Assembly: GCF_002884445.1 (NCBI RefSeq)
Contig: NZ_KZ614144.1
Coordinates: forward strand, 413,272-477,271
Length of the DNA stretch: 64,000 nt
DNA from: Paenibacillus castaneae
GTDB lineage: Bacteria > Bacillota > Bacilli > Paenibacillales > Paenibacillaceae
Reading direction: 5' to 3'
Shown here: one piece after another, positions 48,253 through 56,958 of the stretch
How the letters are laid out: each line of letters begins with the position of its first letter
Numbering within the stretch: the first letter of the stretch is position 1
The notes under the pieces: generated by a model
What the model saw: the letters and a program-made list of their open reading frames with translations, nothing else
What the model was told of the DNA's origin: nothing
Database searches by the model: none
Translations under genes and position numbers: made by a program

Positions 48253-49629
48253 TCACATTCGAGGCAATCGAATAATAAAGCTTGTTCCTTCTCCAAGCTG
48301 GCTTTGTATTTCAATGGTTCCCTTATGCCGATCGACTATTTTTTTTACAATGGAAAGTCCCAGTCCGCTTCCGGCATTTGTACGGTTTCTAGCTGAATCA
48401 ACCTTATGAAATCGCTCAAAAATATGAGAAAGCTCGTTTTCCGGTATGCCGATACCGGTATCGCTTATAGTGACGACAATATGGTGATCAACAGCTATTC
48501 CGATCGAAATGGTGTCGCCGGAGCGGGAAAACTTAATGCTGTTCGTGATCAAATTGAACCATACCTGATAGAGCAGGCCGGCATCTGCTGTAATGACGAT
48601 TTCGGTTAAATCGGGATCGATTACTAATTGTTTTTCAGTCCACTGCCACTCCGTTGCAATTAATACTTGCCTAATCTGCTCATCTAGGCGGAATGAGGTG
48701 AGGTGGATTACATTTTCTTCTTTGTCGAGCGCTGCCAATGTCAATAGCTGCTTACTGAGCGATGAGAGCCTTCTGCTTTCTTTTTCGATAACACGGAGAT
48801 AACGCTCTTCTTCTTCCGGAGATGTTTCTTTATCCAGAATAGCTTGAGAAAAACCTTGAATAGAAGTTAAAGGAGATTGAAATTCATGCGATACATTAGC
48901 TACGAATTCCTGCCTCATCTCGTCCAGCTGCTTGATCGACTGTGCCATTTGTTTGAAATGGCGAGCTAAATTGCCGATCTCGTCCCGCCGCGTAACATCC
49001 ATTTCGATATTATAATCCCCGCTGACAATTTTGTTGGTAGCTGCGGTAAGATTTTTCACCGGCTTCACAATGTACCGCGATGCGATGATGATGAACAAAA
49101 TGCTGAGTAAAAAAACAAGTCCAAGCAGCACAGCCATAATGATTCGTACCTCACCGAACTGCTGCTCCAGATTCGGCCGCATGAACATGGCGTATGTTCT
49201 TCCGTTTGCCGATAGGGGCAGTCCGATGCTGTTCTGGATACTGCTTTCGAATAGGCTGAAAACCACAAGCAGATGATGCTCTTCCATAATGCCGTTATAG
49301 GTTTTTCCGTTTAGAACCTCTCGAATGTATTTATTGTCCATTTGCTGATGCTTGAACGGTGTTCCGTAGAAGATTCCATGCATCTCATCATCCACGAGAT
49401 AGATCTGAAACCCGATATTGGCGATATGGGTTAAGTACTCTCCAAGCTCAATATCGTTTGTTTTTGCGTATAGCGTTCGAATTTCTTGGCCAATATTCAT
49501 AATCTTCTGCTCGTTATAGCCTCTAACCTTCTCTGCGTAATAGAAGTTGGTAAGCAGGAGAGCAACAATCATACTGGCTAGAGAAATCAACATAAAAGTA
49601 TATACAATCCGAATATATAGCGTTCTCAT
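48253..49629 (-). CDS. hssS: HssS-like sensor histidine kinase
   Basis: 458 residues. TM1 (about 7-29), an extracellular sensor region with FYGTPF and MRPNLEQQFGEVR, TM2 (about 163-185), HAMP, HisKA with NVSHEFQSPLTSI (phospho-His present) and HATPase_c with DTGIGIP and GSGLGLSIV. The extracellular segments closely parallel S. aureus HssS, the haem-stress sensor. The ATG overlaps the regulator stop by four bases. The hrtAB exporter normally controlled by HssRS is not in this window, so the signal might differ. Confidence 0.85.
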   Translation of the reverse strand: MRTLYIRIVYTFMLISLASMIVALLLTNFYYAEKVRGYNEQKIMNIGQEIRTLYAKTNDIELGEYLTHIANIGFQIYLVDDEMHGIFYGTPFKHQQMDNKYIREVLNGKTYNGIMEEHHLLVVFSLFESSIQNSIGLPLSANGRTYAMFMRPNLEQQFGEVRIIMAVLLGLVFLLSILFIIIASRYIVKPVKNLTAATNKIVSGDYNIEMDVTRRDEIGNLARHFKQMAQSIKQLDEMRQEFVANVSHEFQSPLTSIQGFSQAILDKETSPEEEERYLRVIEKESRRLSSLSKQLLTLAALDKEENVIHLTSFRLDEQIRQVLIATEWQWTEKQLVIDPDLTEIVITADAGLLYQVWFNLITNSIKFSRSGDTISIGIAVDHHIVVTISDTGIGIPENELSHIFERFHKVDSARNRTNAGSGLGLSIVKKIVDRHKGTIEIQSQLGEGTSFIIRLPRM

Positions 49630-50306
49630 TTGCCTTTGACCTCCAGCTTATAGCCGATCCCGCGAATAGTGGAGATAATGAAATCATCGGCGTATTCGGC
49701 GAAACGCTCACGCAAACGTTTGATATGTACATCAATGGTTCTGCTGTCGCCTTCGAAATCCTGCCCCCAGATCAGATTCAGAAGCTGCTCCCGTGTGAAA
49801 ATACGTCCAGGGTGATTAGCCAGCTGAGCAAGCAACTCGAATTCCTTCAATGGTAAAATAAACACTTTATCCTCCGATTTCACCTCATAGCCTTGGCGAT
49901 CAATCGAGATGCCGTTCAGCTGAATCAAATCCGAAGAAACCATCTGATATCTGCGAAGCAAAGCCTTCATTCGAAACAATAACTCTTTGGGCTCGAATGG
50001 CTTGACCATATAATCATCCGTTCCGGATGTGAAGCCCCTTTCTTTATCTTCGATGGCTCCCTTGGCAGTCAGCATGATAACGGGGATGTCATAGTACCTT
50101 CTTATTTCCTCGCAAAGCTCCCATCCGTTTTTTAAGGGCATCATCACATCCACCACAGCTAGGTGAATCAATTCTTTTCCCATAATGACGGAGCCTTCAT
50201 TGCCATTCTCTGCTTCAAATACCGAGTAGCCTTCCTTGCTTAGCAGAAAGCGCAAAAGCTCCCGAATGTGAGGATCATCATCAACGACCAAAATATGAGT
50301 TCTCAT
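49626..50306 (-). CDS. hssR: HssR-like OmpR-family response regulator
   Basis: 226 residues. Receiver domain with VDDDP, phospho-Asp in VVDVMMP, and MLTAKGA and KPFEPKELLFR; winged helix with IFTREQLLNLIWGQDFEGDSRT and DVHIKRLRERF. The stretch DKERGFTSGTDDYMVKPFE is almost that of S. aureus HssR. AGAAGGTG sits eight bases before ATG. First gene of the hssRS unit. Confidence 0.87.
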   Translation of the reverse strand: MRTHILVVDDDPHIRELLRFLLSKEGYSVFEAENGNEGSVIMGKELIHLAVVDVMMPLKNGWELCEEIRRYYDIPVIMLTAKGAIEDKERGFTSGTDDYMVKPFEPKELLFRMKALLRRYQMVSSDLIQLNGISIDRQGYEVKSEDKVFILPLKEFELLAQLANHPGRIFTREQLLNLIWGQDFEGDSRTIDVHIKRLRERFAEYADDFIISTIRGIGYKLEVKGK

Positions 50307-50442
50307 TTCAACTGCACCTTCTTCATGAGGTTAATTCTATTTATACGATTAGTATAGGAACATGGCTACATTCTAATCGTAAGCGGCTTGAAATATCAAG
50401 CGGCAATGTCTAGTTGAAGGTATTTCTATCGTTTCCGCAGTA

Positions 50443-50486
50443 TAAAACATCAAGAGCCCTCAGCTCATATGCCGAGAGCTCTTGCT
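50443..50486 (-). terminator. Terminator of the GH43 gene
   Basis: CAAGAGC (50451-50457) pairs with GCTCTTG (50478-50484); in minus orientation it is followed by ATGTTTTAT. Confidence 0.6.
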
Positions 50487-50492
50487 TATAAG

Positions 50493-52022
50493 CTACTTAT
50501 TGGAAACATGACTTCCCCAAATGGTCACGCCTTTGGCCGATAAAGCGCTAAAGGTCATAACATAGCTTTGAGTTCCTTCGTTCCACTCCTTCAGCAGTGA
50601 ACCGTAGTATACGGATCCATCTATCATCAGATTCAGCGTATGCTCGCCGGTGCTTTCCCAAGTGCCGCTTACGCTGCCGGAAATTTTGCCGTCTTCACCT
50701 AGCGTAATGACGGTTGCTTGCTTGATGTCAGCTGTAATATCTTTACCGTGGTTGACGTACTTATAGTCGCCTATTATTTGCTCCTTAGACACGACTGCGA
50801 TCGTCTCTCCTGCATAACGATGAGGAGTGATGACCGGCCAGCCTTCCGTGTTCATCAGCATCTGATGCACTCTCACCTCATGGCCTTCGCCGCGCGAAGG
50901 GAAGCGCGTGTGGAAAATAATAAACATTTGACCGGATTCGGGGTCTACATAGGTTGAATTATGGCCAGGTGAAACATAGCCTGTGCCGATATTGGCAATC
51001 TCGCCATCTACATTATCCATTTGGAAGTTTCCGATGAGCTTTGCTCCGTAAGGTGTAATAGAGGCGTCATCGAAGAAGGTCCCGAAAGCGCCGAATGCAT
51101 CGATCATATCCTTACCTTCGGAGTCCTGGAAGGGTCCGTCCGGATTTTTGGAACGTGCAACGCGAATATTGTAGCCGCCAACGGAGTCTAGTCCACCGTA
51201 GGAAAGGAATAAATAGTAATAGTCCGTTTCTTTGCTATACATCATATAAGGCGCTTCAATGCGGCTGTGATTATTGCCGAGAAGTTTTTTCCCATAGCCT
51301 TGATCCGGATAGGGCAAGCCGGTTTCTGCATTCATTCTCATAATAAAAATACCGCCGGAATAGGAGCCGTACACCATCCACAGAATCCCGTCCTTATCAT
51401 AAAACACATTGGGATCAACCACATTCGGGTGAACGGTCGCATCATACAAGGTTCCATCCTCGCCGATATCGTTCCACATCCCCGACTTCAGAATAATGCC
51501 CTTGTTCGTGTACGGCCCTTCAACCTTATCGGAGACTGCGTACCCCAGCACTGATCGTGGAGAATCGCCCTTGCACATGCTGTAATACATATAAAATTTG
51601 CCGTCTGGCAGCTTTATTACATCGCCCGCCCAGAACGTTTCTGTTTCGGCCCACTCTAGGCCCTCGCTCATTTCCGTTAATACATCAGGAATAATTGGAT
51701 TACCTTCATAGACGCTGGAATTGATTTGTTCCCAAGACATCAGGTCCTTCGACTTCGCTGTGGCGAGATGCGATCCAAATATATAGAACGTATCCTCGAC
51801 TTTAATAATGGAAGGATCGTGAACGGAAGCGTTTGCAAATATAGGCTCTTCGATGGATGCGTCCTCCGAATTATTCGTTGTATTCGTTTCTTCCGCTTCC
51901 TGATTAGCGGTGGGTGCCGCGCTTTCGGCGGCTGGCGTGGCATTTCCGTCGTTCGGTTCACTGCAAGCGCTCATGAAAGTCATCATACATACGGTCATGA
52001 AAATAATGCTTTGTTTCTTCAA
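50493..52022 (-). CDS. GH43 lipoprotein, endo-alpha-1,5-arabinanase-like (Abn2 type)
   Basis: 509 residues. The lipobox MSAC at about 17-20 marks a lipoprotein, followed by a Thr/Glu-rich spacer. The GH43 five-blade propeller shows the catalytic base in VHDPSII, the pKa-modulating Asp in VDPNVFYD and the acid Glu in RIEAPYM. FGSHLATAKSKDLMSWEQ matches the arabinanase subfamily of B. subtilis YxiA/Abn2. A C-terminal beta domain (about 400-505) is also typical. It should cut arabinan outside the membrane. The start is TTG 52022 after GGGGG; no ATG is near. Single-gene unit. Confidence 0.87.
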   Translation of the reverse strand: MKKQSIIFMTVCMMTFMSACSEPNDGNATPAAESAAPTANQEAEETNTTNNSEDASIEEPIFANASVHDPSIIKVEDTFYIFGSHLATAKSKDLMSWEQINSSVYEGNPIIPDVLTEMSEGLEWAETETFWAGDVIKLPDGKFYMYYSMCKGDSPRSVLGYAVSDKVEGPYTNKGIILKSGMWNDIGEDGTLYDATVHPNVVDPNVFYDKDGILWMVYGSYSGGIFIMRMNAETGLPYPDQGYGKKLLGNNHSRIEAPYMMYSKETDYYYLFLSYGGLDSVGGYNIRVARSKNPDGPFQDSEGKDMIDAFGAFGTFFDDASITPYGAKLIGNFQMDNVDGEIANIGTGYVSPGHNSTYVDPESGQMFIIFHTRFPSRGEGHEVRVHQMLMNTEGWPVITPHRYAGETIAVVSKEQIIGDYKYVNHGKDITADIKQATVITLGEDGKISGSVSGTWESTGEHTLNLMIDGSVYYGSLLKEWNEGTQSYVMTFSALSAKGVTIWGSHVSNK

Positions 52023-52099
52023 TATCGTAATTCCCCCTTGAACCTCATTAATTTATATAATCATTAATCAATTAATAAATACATTATATTGTATAACAT

Positions 52100-52131
52100 A
52101 AAAAAAGAGAAGGGCTCAGCCCTTCTCTTTA
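52100..52131 (-). terminator. Terminator of the cyclophilin gene
   Basis: AAAGAGAAGGGCT pairs with AGCCCTTCTCTTT around CA; a run of seven T follows in minus orientation. The stem overlaps the stop codon. Confidence 0.88.
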
Positions 52132-52848
52132 CTCTACTTTTTTCGGTTCCTCAAACGTCATGCCCAGCGTGTCCACCGTTACGGTTTTCATAAATATAGG
52201 ATCGGCGGGTCTATCATTAGAATCTCGGTTTTGGTTAACAACTTCGTCAACCGCGTCCATACCTTCCGTTACCATGCCGAAGGATGCATATTCGTTATCT
52301 AGCGAAGGCGCATCCGCAACCATGATGAAGAACTGTGAGCCCGCTGAATCAGGATTACCGCTACGTGCCATGGAGAGCACGCCGCGTGTATGCTTCAGCT
52401 TGTTTTCGAAGCCGTTACTGCCGAATTCGCCTGGAATGCTGTAGCCGGGACCGCCCATTCCAGTACCGTCTGGATCGCCGCCTTGAATCATAAATTTCGG
52501 AATAACGCGGTGGAAGATGGTGCCATCGTAAAACTTTTTATTAATGAGAGAAATAAAGTTATTAACGGTGTTAGGAGCTACCTCTGGATAAAGCTCAAGC
52601 TTAATGATCTTATCATTGCTTAGCTCGATCGTGACGACAGGGTGCTTGTCCGAGCCGAGAAGCTCTGGTCCATCTTCGGCAGGCACCTCCGTTGGCGTGG
52701 TCGTGCTTGTATTGCCATTGTTCCCGTTGGAACCGAGACTGTCTTTATTGGGTGCATTTTTGCTTCCGCCGCCGCAGCCGGATAGGACGAGGAGTAGAGC
52801 GGCAATGAGGAGCGTCATGACTCCAAACCGTTTTTTGTTCAGCAACAT
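52129..52848 (-). CDS. Cyclophilin-type peptidyl-prolyl isomerase lipoprotein
   Basis: 239 residues. A signal peptide with lipobox LSGC, a Gly/Asn/Thr-rich spacer, then a cyclophilin domain (about 75-230): FHRVIPKFMIQGGDPDGTG with catalytic Arg, and MARSGNPDSAGSQFFI. It speeds proline isomerisation in exported proteins at the outer face of the membrane. ATG 52848 has GGAGG eight bases upstream; a longer ATG at 52863 overlaps that site. Confidence 0.9.
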   Translation of the reverse strand: MLLNKKRFGVMTLLIAALLLVLSGCGGGSKNAPNKDSLGSNGNNGNTSTTTPTEVPAEDGPELLGSDKHPVVTIELSNDKIIKLELYPEVAPNTVNNFISLINKKFYDGTIFHRVIPKFMIQGGDPDGTGMGGPGYSIPGEFGSNGFENKLKHTRGVLSMARSGNPDSAGSQFFIMVADAPSLDNEYASFGMVTEGMDAVDEVVNQNRDSNDRPADPIFMKTVTVDTLGMTFEEPKKVE

Positions 52849-53134
52849 TTCAATAGCCTCCAATTCAATTTTGCGAATACATGGTGTTTTCTAAAGCATC
52901 CGCTTTGTTTATCCAACTAGTATAATAGCATATTGGATGTTTTGAATGCGAATAGAAACCGAAAATCGGAAGCGGTGGGAGTATAATAAAGGATATTAAA
53001 AGATATAATTGAATGTTTAAAAAATGGGATAACCTGCATTCGTATGAATTCTATTTTCGTAAATGCTACGCGCTTATTTAACACCTAAATCGTTAATCTC
53101 ATTTATCATTAATATTCGGATGGAGGAATGAAAA

Positions 53135-54007
53135 ATGACCAAAGTACTTGTCTTAGGTGGCACAAGGTTTTTTGGCAAAAAGCTAGTTGAGCAATGGATT
53201 CGCGAACATGCGGATGTTACTATTTTGACGCGGGGGCTGACTTCCGATCCTTTTGGCAGCTCCGTTAAGCGACTGCAAGCGGATCGTACCGACAAGGAAG
53301 CGCTAAAGACAGCGCTGGGCGACTTGAAATTTGATATTGTGTACGACAATATTTGTTATACACAGCAAGAAGCAGAGGAAGCGGTAGAGTTGTTCGCGGG
53401 ACGAACTTCGAAATACATCGTTACCTCATCGCTCAGCGTATATCCGTTCGGGGAAACTTCAATTACAGAAAGTGATTTTGACCCTTACACCTATCCTGTT
53501 CCAGAACAATATGCGGCGAATGCGGACTATGCAGAAGGAAAGCGGCTTGTGGAAGCGGTACTGTTTCAAAAAGCATCATTCCAAGTCAACGCGGTTCGTT
53601 TCCCTATCGTGTTAGGGCAGGATGATTATACGCGAAGACTGCATTTCCACGTTGAACATATTCAAGCAGGCCAGCCGTTAGGCATTCCTAATCCGAATGC
53701 GGTCATATCTTTTATTAATTCGGATGAAGCGGCCTCTTTTCTGCTATGGCTCGGCCGCTCTAGTCTAGTGGGACCAGTTAATGCTTGTTCCAAAGGGGAA
53801 ATTACGCCTGAACAAATAGTTGCGCTCATATCGGAGGCGGCGGGCAAACAGGCGGTTGTAGCTAACGAGACAGAGGACATACATATGTCGCCTTTTGGCG
53901 TTCCGGCATCATGGCATATGAATACAATTAAAGCGGATACTGCGGGCTTCACATTCCAACAGCTGAACGATTGGCTGCCAGCATTAATATTTAAGCTCGT
54001 TCAATAA
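53135..54007 (+). CDS. NAD-dependent epimerase/reductase-like SDR protein
   Basis: 290 residues. The N-terminal GGTRFFGKKLVE is the dinucleotide-binding Gly motif of extended or atypical SDRs, and YVVTSSLSVYP-like KYIVTSSLSVYPF holds the usual Ser region; a Tyr-xxx-Lys pair appears as YAEGK. ISFINSDEAASFLLW is typical of the C-terminal part. GGAGG precedes ATG. Substrate unknown, perhaps a nucleotide sugar. Confidence 0.8.
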   Translation: MTKVLVLGGTRFFGKKLVEQWIREHADVTILTRGLTSDPFGSSVKRLQADRTDKEALKTALGDLKFDIVYDNICYTQQEAEEAVELFAGRTSKYIVTSSLSVYPFGETSITESDFDPYTYPVPEQYAANADYAEGKRLVEAVLFQKASFQVNAVRFPIVLGQDDYTRRLHFHVEHIQAGQPLGIPNPNAVISFINSDEAASFLLWLGRSSLVGPVNACSKGEITPEQIVALISEAAGKQAVVANETEDIHMSPFGVPASWHMNTIKADTAGFTFQQLNDWLPALIFKLVQ

Positions 54008-54034
54008 TCGGGCGGAGTGTGTCCCAAATACCAC

Positions 54035-54063
54035 TTGCACCGCTTGGCAAGTTCCGTTATAAT
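54035..54063 (+). promoter_or_regulatory. Promoter of the hisS-paralogue leader
   Basis: TTGCAC (54035-54040), 17-base spacer, TATAAT (54058-54063). Transcription should start near 54070, giving a leader of about 210 bases. Confidence 0.7.
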
Positions 54064-54065
54064 CT

Positions 54066-54241
54066 CTGTAATCCATTTGAAGGGATTCGATCGCATGTAT
54101 ACCATCCCAATGAATCAGTTTTATCATTTCACCGAGCGTTAGCACACCTGATCAATAATCAGGGTGGGCTAGCGCTTCTCGCGTTGGCCTCCCTGCAGCA
54201 TACGATGCGCGCAGGACCAAGAGGTCCTGCGCGTTTTTTTT
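54066..54241 (+). promoter_or_regulatory. Transcription attenuator (His T-box-like) upstream of hisS paralogue
   Basis: The leader folds into P1 (54066-54118), stem A (GAGCGTTAGC 54134-54143 with GCTAGCGCTTC 54168-54178), an alternative stem B starting at AGGGTGGG (54161-54168) and closing with CCCTG (54191-54195), an antiterminator CCTGC/GCAGG (54192-54196 with 54211-54215) and a perfect 11-bp terminator (54208-54218 with 54223-54233) followed by eight T. AGGGUGG is the start of the T-box motif, and UGGG would pair with CCCA, the 3' end of tRNA-His (discriminator C). The ACC after it is missing, so this is at best a variant T-box. A 15-codon frame with one His codon (ATG 54095, TAG 54140) lies inside. 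Confidence 0.6.
54208..54241 (+). terminator. Leader terminator upstream of hisS paralogue
   Basis: CGCGCAGGACC, loop AAGA, GGTCCTGCGCG, then TTTTTTTT, 41 bases before the coding start, so it acts inside the leader. Confidence 0.88.
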
Positions 54242-54281
54242 ATTCCATCACAACATTAACCGAATGAGAGGAATGATCGAT

Positions 54282-55559
54282 ATGCTGCAAAACGTGAAAG
54301 GTACTTATGATTTTTTTGGCAAGGAGCAGGCTCTTCGAAGAAAGGTTCAACGAACACTGAGGGAAGCGTTCGAGCTGTATGATTTTGATGAGATGGATTC
54401 GACGATTATTAATGAGCTGGAATTTCTAACCTCGAAGTATGCAGGCGGAGATGAAATAATAAAGGAAATGTATCAATTTAATGATCAGCGGAAGCGATCG
54501 CTTGGGCTCCGTTATGACCTGACGATTCCTTTTGCCAAAGTTATTGCGCTTAATCCGGGTATCGAACTTCCTTATAGGCGATATGAGATGGGGAAGGTAT
54601 TTCGTGACGGCCCTGTGAAAAAAGGAAGGCTGCGTGAGTTTTTGCAATGTGACGTGGATGTAGTTGGGATTAAAGGCCCTGAGGCTGAGGCGGAACTCAT
54701 GCAGTTAGCTGTTGATGTGTTTCGTAGGTTAGATATCCCTGTCGTACTAAAGTGGAATAATCGTCGGTTTCTGGAAGAGATGCTTATCGCGATCGGTGTT
54801 CCTGCTTTGGAATCCTTATCGGTTATGCTGACGCTGGATAAGCTCGCCAAGATTGGGACAGATGGTGTAAGGCTGGAACTGGCTGATAAGGGCTTGGATA
54901 AGCGGCTGATAGACGCCATTTTAGAGCTGATTGAATCGAGCTGCCGGTCTTTAGAGGAATTAGCGAACAAATGCGGCATACAAGACAGCATTGGAACAAA
55001 AGAAGCGGCGGAACTGCGAGGGATAATAAGGGAAATTGGACTAGAGCATGCTTGTCAGTTTGATCCGTTTCTATCGCGGGGGCTGTCCTTCTATACCGGA
55101 ACGGTATATGAAATTTTTGATGCAACGAATGGCTACTCTTCAAGCTTGGGCGGCGGTGGGCGATATGATGCGATTATTGGACAGCTCGTTGGGAGAGACG
55201 AAGTAGAGTACCAGGCAGTTGGGTTATCGTTTGGCATGGAATCGATCATGGCACTGCTCGAGGAGCGTACGATTCAGACGGAACAGGCTTCTGTTGTCGT
55301 TATTCCCGTTGGTGTTACGGTTGTCGAGGTGCTGCAAACAGCCGCCTTGCTTCGGGAGAATGGCTTGCGAGCAAAGCTTGACACGAGCGGACGCAAGCTG
55401 AAAAATATATTAGCGACGGTTTCTTCGAGCGGCATTCGCTATGTGCTGCTGCTGGGCGAGAGTGAGTGGAAGGCTGGCATGGTGCGCTTGAAAGATATGG
55501 AGGAGCGGACTGAGCGCGAAGTGACGCTGGATGAAGCCATCTATTTAATGGAGGATTGA
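54282..55559 (+). CDS. Histidyl-tRNA synthetase paralogue with altered motif 3
   Basis: 425 residues. Class II core: motif 2 region MGKVFRDGPVKKGRLREFLQCDVD with its Arg, HisA-type RGLSFYTGTVYEIF, and LGGGGRYDAIIG; a C-terminal anticodon-binding-like domain (about 335-420; VVVIPVG and GLRAKLDTSGRKLKN). Motif 3 reads GLSFGMESIMALL, so the Arg that contacts ATP (GxERL in HisRS) is Ser321. Form and length exceed HisZ, and LRYDLTIPFAKVIALNP suggests the second HisRS type of Bacilli. AGAGGA lies nine bases before ATG 54282. It may be a duplicate synthetase, a reduced-activity form or a regulator. Confidence 0.82.
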   Translation: MLQNVKGTYDFFGKEQALRRKVQRTLREAFELYDFDEMDSTIINELEFLTSKYAGGDEIIKEMYQFNDQRKRSLGLRYDLTIPFAKVIALNPGIELPYRRYEMGKVFRDGPVKKGRLREFLQCDVDVVGIKGPEAEAELMQLAVDVFRRLDIPVVLKWNNRRFLEEMLIAIGVPALESLSVMLTLDKLAKIGTDGVRLELADKGLDKRLIDAILELIESSCRSLEELANKCGIQDSIGTKEAAELRGIIREIGLEHACQFDPFLSRGLSFYTGTVYEIFDATNGYSSSLGGGGRYDAIIGQLVGRDEVEYQAVGLSFGMESIMALLEERTIQTEQASVVVIPVGVTVVEVLQTAALLRENGLRAKLDTSGRKLKNILATVSSSGIRYVLLLGESEWKAGMVRLKDMEERTEREVTLDEAIYLMED

Positions 55560-56242
55560 GGCGGCGTTTAGCGCTTCTGGAGCGGCTAAGCTGCGCGCGA
55601 GCGGTGAGGGGGACGCGATGGGCGAAAGAGATGCAGAAATTGCATCTCTTTGAGCGCGAAGCGGCGCGTGTGTGGCGAAAGAGATGCAAAAATGCATCTC
55701 TTTGAGCGCGGAGCGGCGCGTGTTGGCGAAAGAGATGCAGAAGTGCATCTCTTTGAGCGCGGAGCAGCGCGCAAGTGGCGAAAGAGATGCAAAAATGCAT
55801 CTCTTTGAGCGCGGAGCGGCGCGCCTGCGGCGAGGGGAACGCGATAGGCGAAGCGCGAAGCAGCGCGCATTGGCGAAAGAGATGCAAAAGTGCATCTCTT
55901 TGAGCGCGGAGCGGCGCGCATTGGCGAAAGAGATGCAGAAGTGCATCTCTTTGAGCGCGAAGCGGCGCGCGTTGGCGAAAGAGATGCAGAAGTGCATCTC
56001 TTTGAGCGCGAAGCGGCGCGCGTTGGCGAAAGAGATGCAGAAGTGCATCTCTTTGAGTGCGAAGCGGCGCGTGTATGGCGAAAGAGATGCAAAAATGCAT
56101 CTCATTGAGCGCGAAGCGGCGCGTGTATGGCGAAAGAGATGCAGAAATGCATCTCTTTGAGCGTGGAGCGGCACGCGGGTGGTGAAAGAGATGCAAAAAT
56201 GCATCTCTTTGAGCGCGGAGCGGCGCACGCGCTCAAAGAGAC
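55560..56242. repeat. Array of eleven hairpin repeats, period about 51-53 bp
   Basis: Each unit has an 11-bp perfect palindrome AAAGAGATGCA-loop-TGCATCTCTTT and a GC-rich linker GAGCGCGAAGCGGCGCG that can also fold. Units begin at 55624, 55677, 55728, 55780, 55875, 55926, 55977, 56028, 56080, 56132 and 56184. The 95-base step after the fourth holds a degenerate unit without the AT-rich palindrome, like the flank 55590-55623. Loops vary (GAAG, AAAA, GAAA, AAAG) while stems hold. The array ends with an inverted half unit (56229-56241). It fills the space between the convergent hisS-paralogue and peroxidase genes. Open frames on both strands follow from the period being near 51 and are not taken as genes. 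Confidence 0.9.
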
Positions 56243-56737
56243 TTATGCGTGAGTAGGTACTTTAAGCAGCTTTTGAATGTAGCTTTCGATTTTCTCTGGT
56301 GTATCTTTGGAGCCGAAACGCTTCAGCACCTTTCCGTTCTGGTCGACTAGAAACTTTGTGAAATTCCACTTGATCGTTTTCGTGCCGAATATGCCGCGTG
56401 CTTCGTTGGTGAGGTATTGGAACAGCGGATGGGCATCGCTTCCCTTTACGTCGATTTTGGCAAATAGCGGGAAGGACACGCCGAAATTAAGCTGACATGC
56501 TTCTGCTACCTCCTCGTCGCTTCCTGGCTCCTGATTTGCGAATTGTCCGCATGGAAAGCCTAATACGGAGAAGCCTTGCTTGCTGTAGGTTTCATGCAGC
56601 TTCTGAAGTCCTTGGAACTGATTGGCAAAGCCGCATTTGGTTGCAGTGTTTACAATGAGCAGCACTTTTCCCTTGTAAGGTGCTAGCGTTTGTTTTTCAC
56701 CTTTAATCGTATTCACTTCAATATTGTATAGAGACAT
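56243..56737 (-). CDS. Glutathione peroxidase-family thiol peroxidase
   Basis: 164 residues. TATKCGFANQFQGLQ holds the peroxidatic Cys, GFPCGQFANQEPG the resolving Cys and the Gln, and KWNFTKFLVDQ the Trp and Asn of the tetrad. Bacterial members usually work with thioredoxin and reduce H2O2 and organic peroxides. ATG 56737 has GGAGG seven bases upstream; a longer frame reaching 56800 runs through the promoter. The promoter carries an OhrR-type box shared with the MarR gene nearby. Confidence 0.9.
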   Translation of the reverse strand: MSLYNIEVNTIKGEKQTLAPYKGKVLLIVNTATKCGFANQFQGLQKLHETYSKQGFSVLGFPCGQFANQEPGSDEEVAEACQLNFGVSFPLFAKIDVKGSDAHPLFQYLTNEARGIFGTKTIKWNFTKFLVDQNGKVLKRFGSKDTPEKIESYIQKLLKVPTHA

Positions 56738-56773
56738 GATAATACCTCCTCGTATTCTGTTCCGTATAAATTT

Positions 56774-56813
56774 TACATAATTAAATTGTAAACAATTCAA
56801 ATGATAGTGTCAA
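56774..56813 (-). promoter_or_regulatory. Peroxidase promoter with OhrR-like box
   Basis: Minus strand: TTGACA (56813-56808), 17-base spacer, TACAAT (56790-56785). TACATAATTAAATTGTA (56774-56790) covers the -10 and resembles the B. subtilis OhrR operator TACAATTAAATTGTA. The core AATTAAATTGTAA recurs exactly at 58474-58486. Confidence 0.7.
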
Positions 56814-56865
56814 TGAAATATACGCCACTAAACAAGCATCCATTCAATAAAAAACCATTCACATA

Positions 56866-56901
56866 TAATAAAACAGGGCACCCCCATGGAGTACCCTGTT
56901 C
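56866..56901 (-). terminator. Terminator of aldo/keto reductase gene
   Basis: AACAGGG (56872-56878) pairs with CCCTGTT (56894-56900); TTTTATTAT follows in minus orientation. Confidence 0.7.
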
Positions 56902-56958
56902 ACTTAAGCATCGAATCGCAACAAGTTTTATTGGCTAGCTATCTGCGTCTAAGCTGCT

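Noticed and set aside
54019..54267. 82-codon plus-strand frame before hisS paralogue
   Set aside because: It runs through the promoter, the leader stems and the terminator; the region is better explained as an attenuator.
54282..55559. hisZ (ATP phosphoribosyltransferase regulatory subunit)
   Set aside because: A C-terminal anticodon-binding-like domain is present and no hisG or other his gene follows; HisRS-type motifs fit better.
55560..56228. Long open frames on both strands across the repeat array (up to 293 codons)
   Set aside because: They are periodic 17-residue translations of the 51-bp hairpin units, open on both strands at once, without ribosome sites.
55620..56235. CRISPR array
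   Set aside because: The parts between palindromes are near-identical rather than unique spacers, and no cas gene is present.
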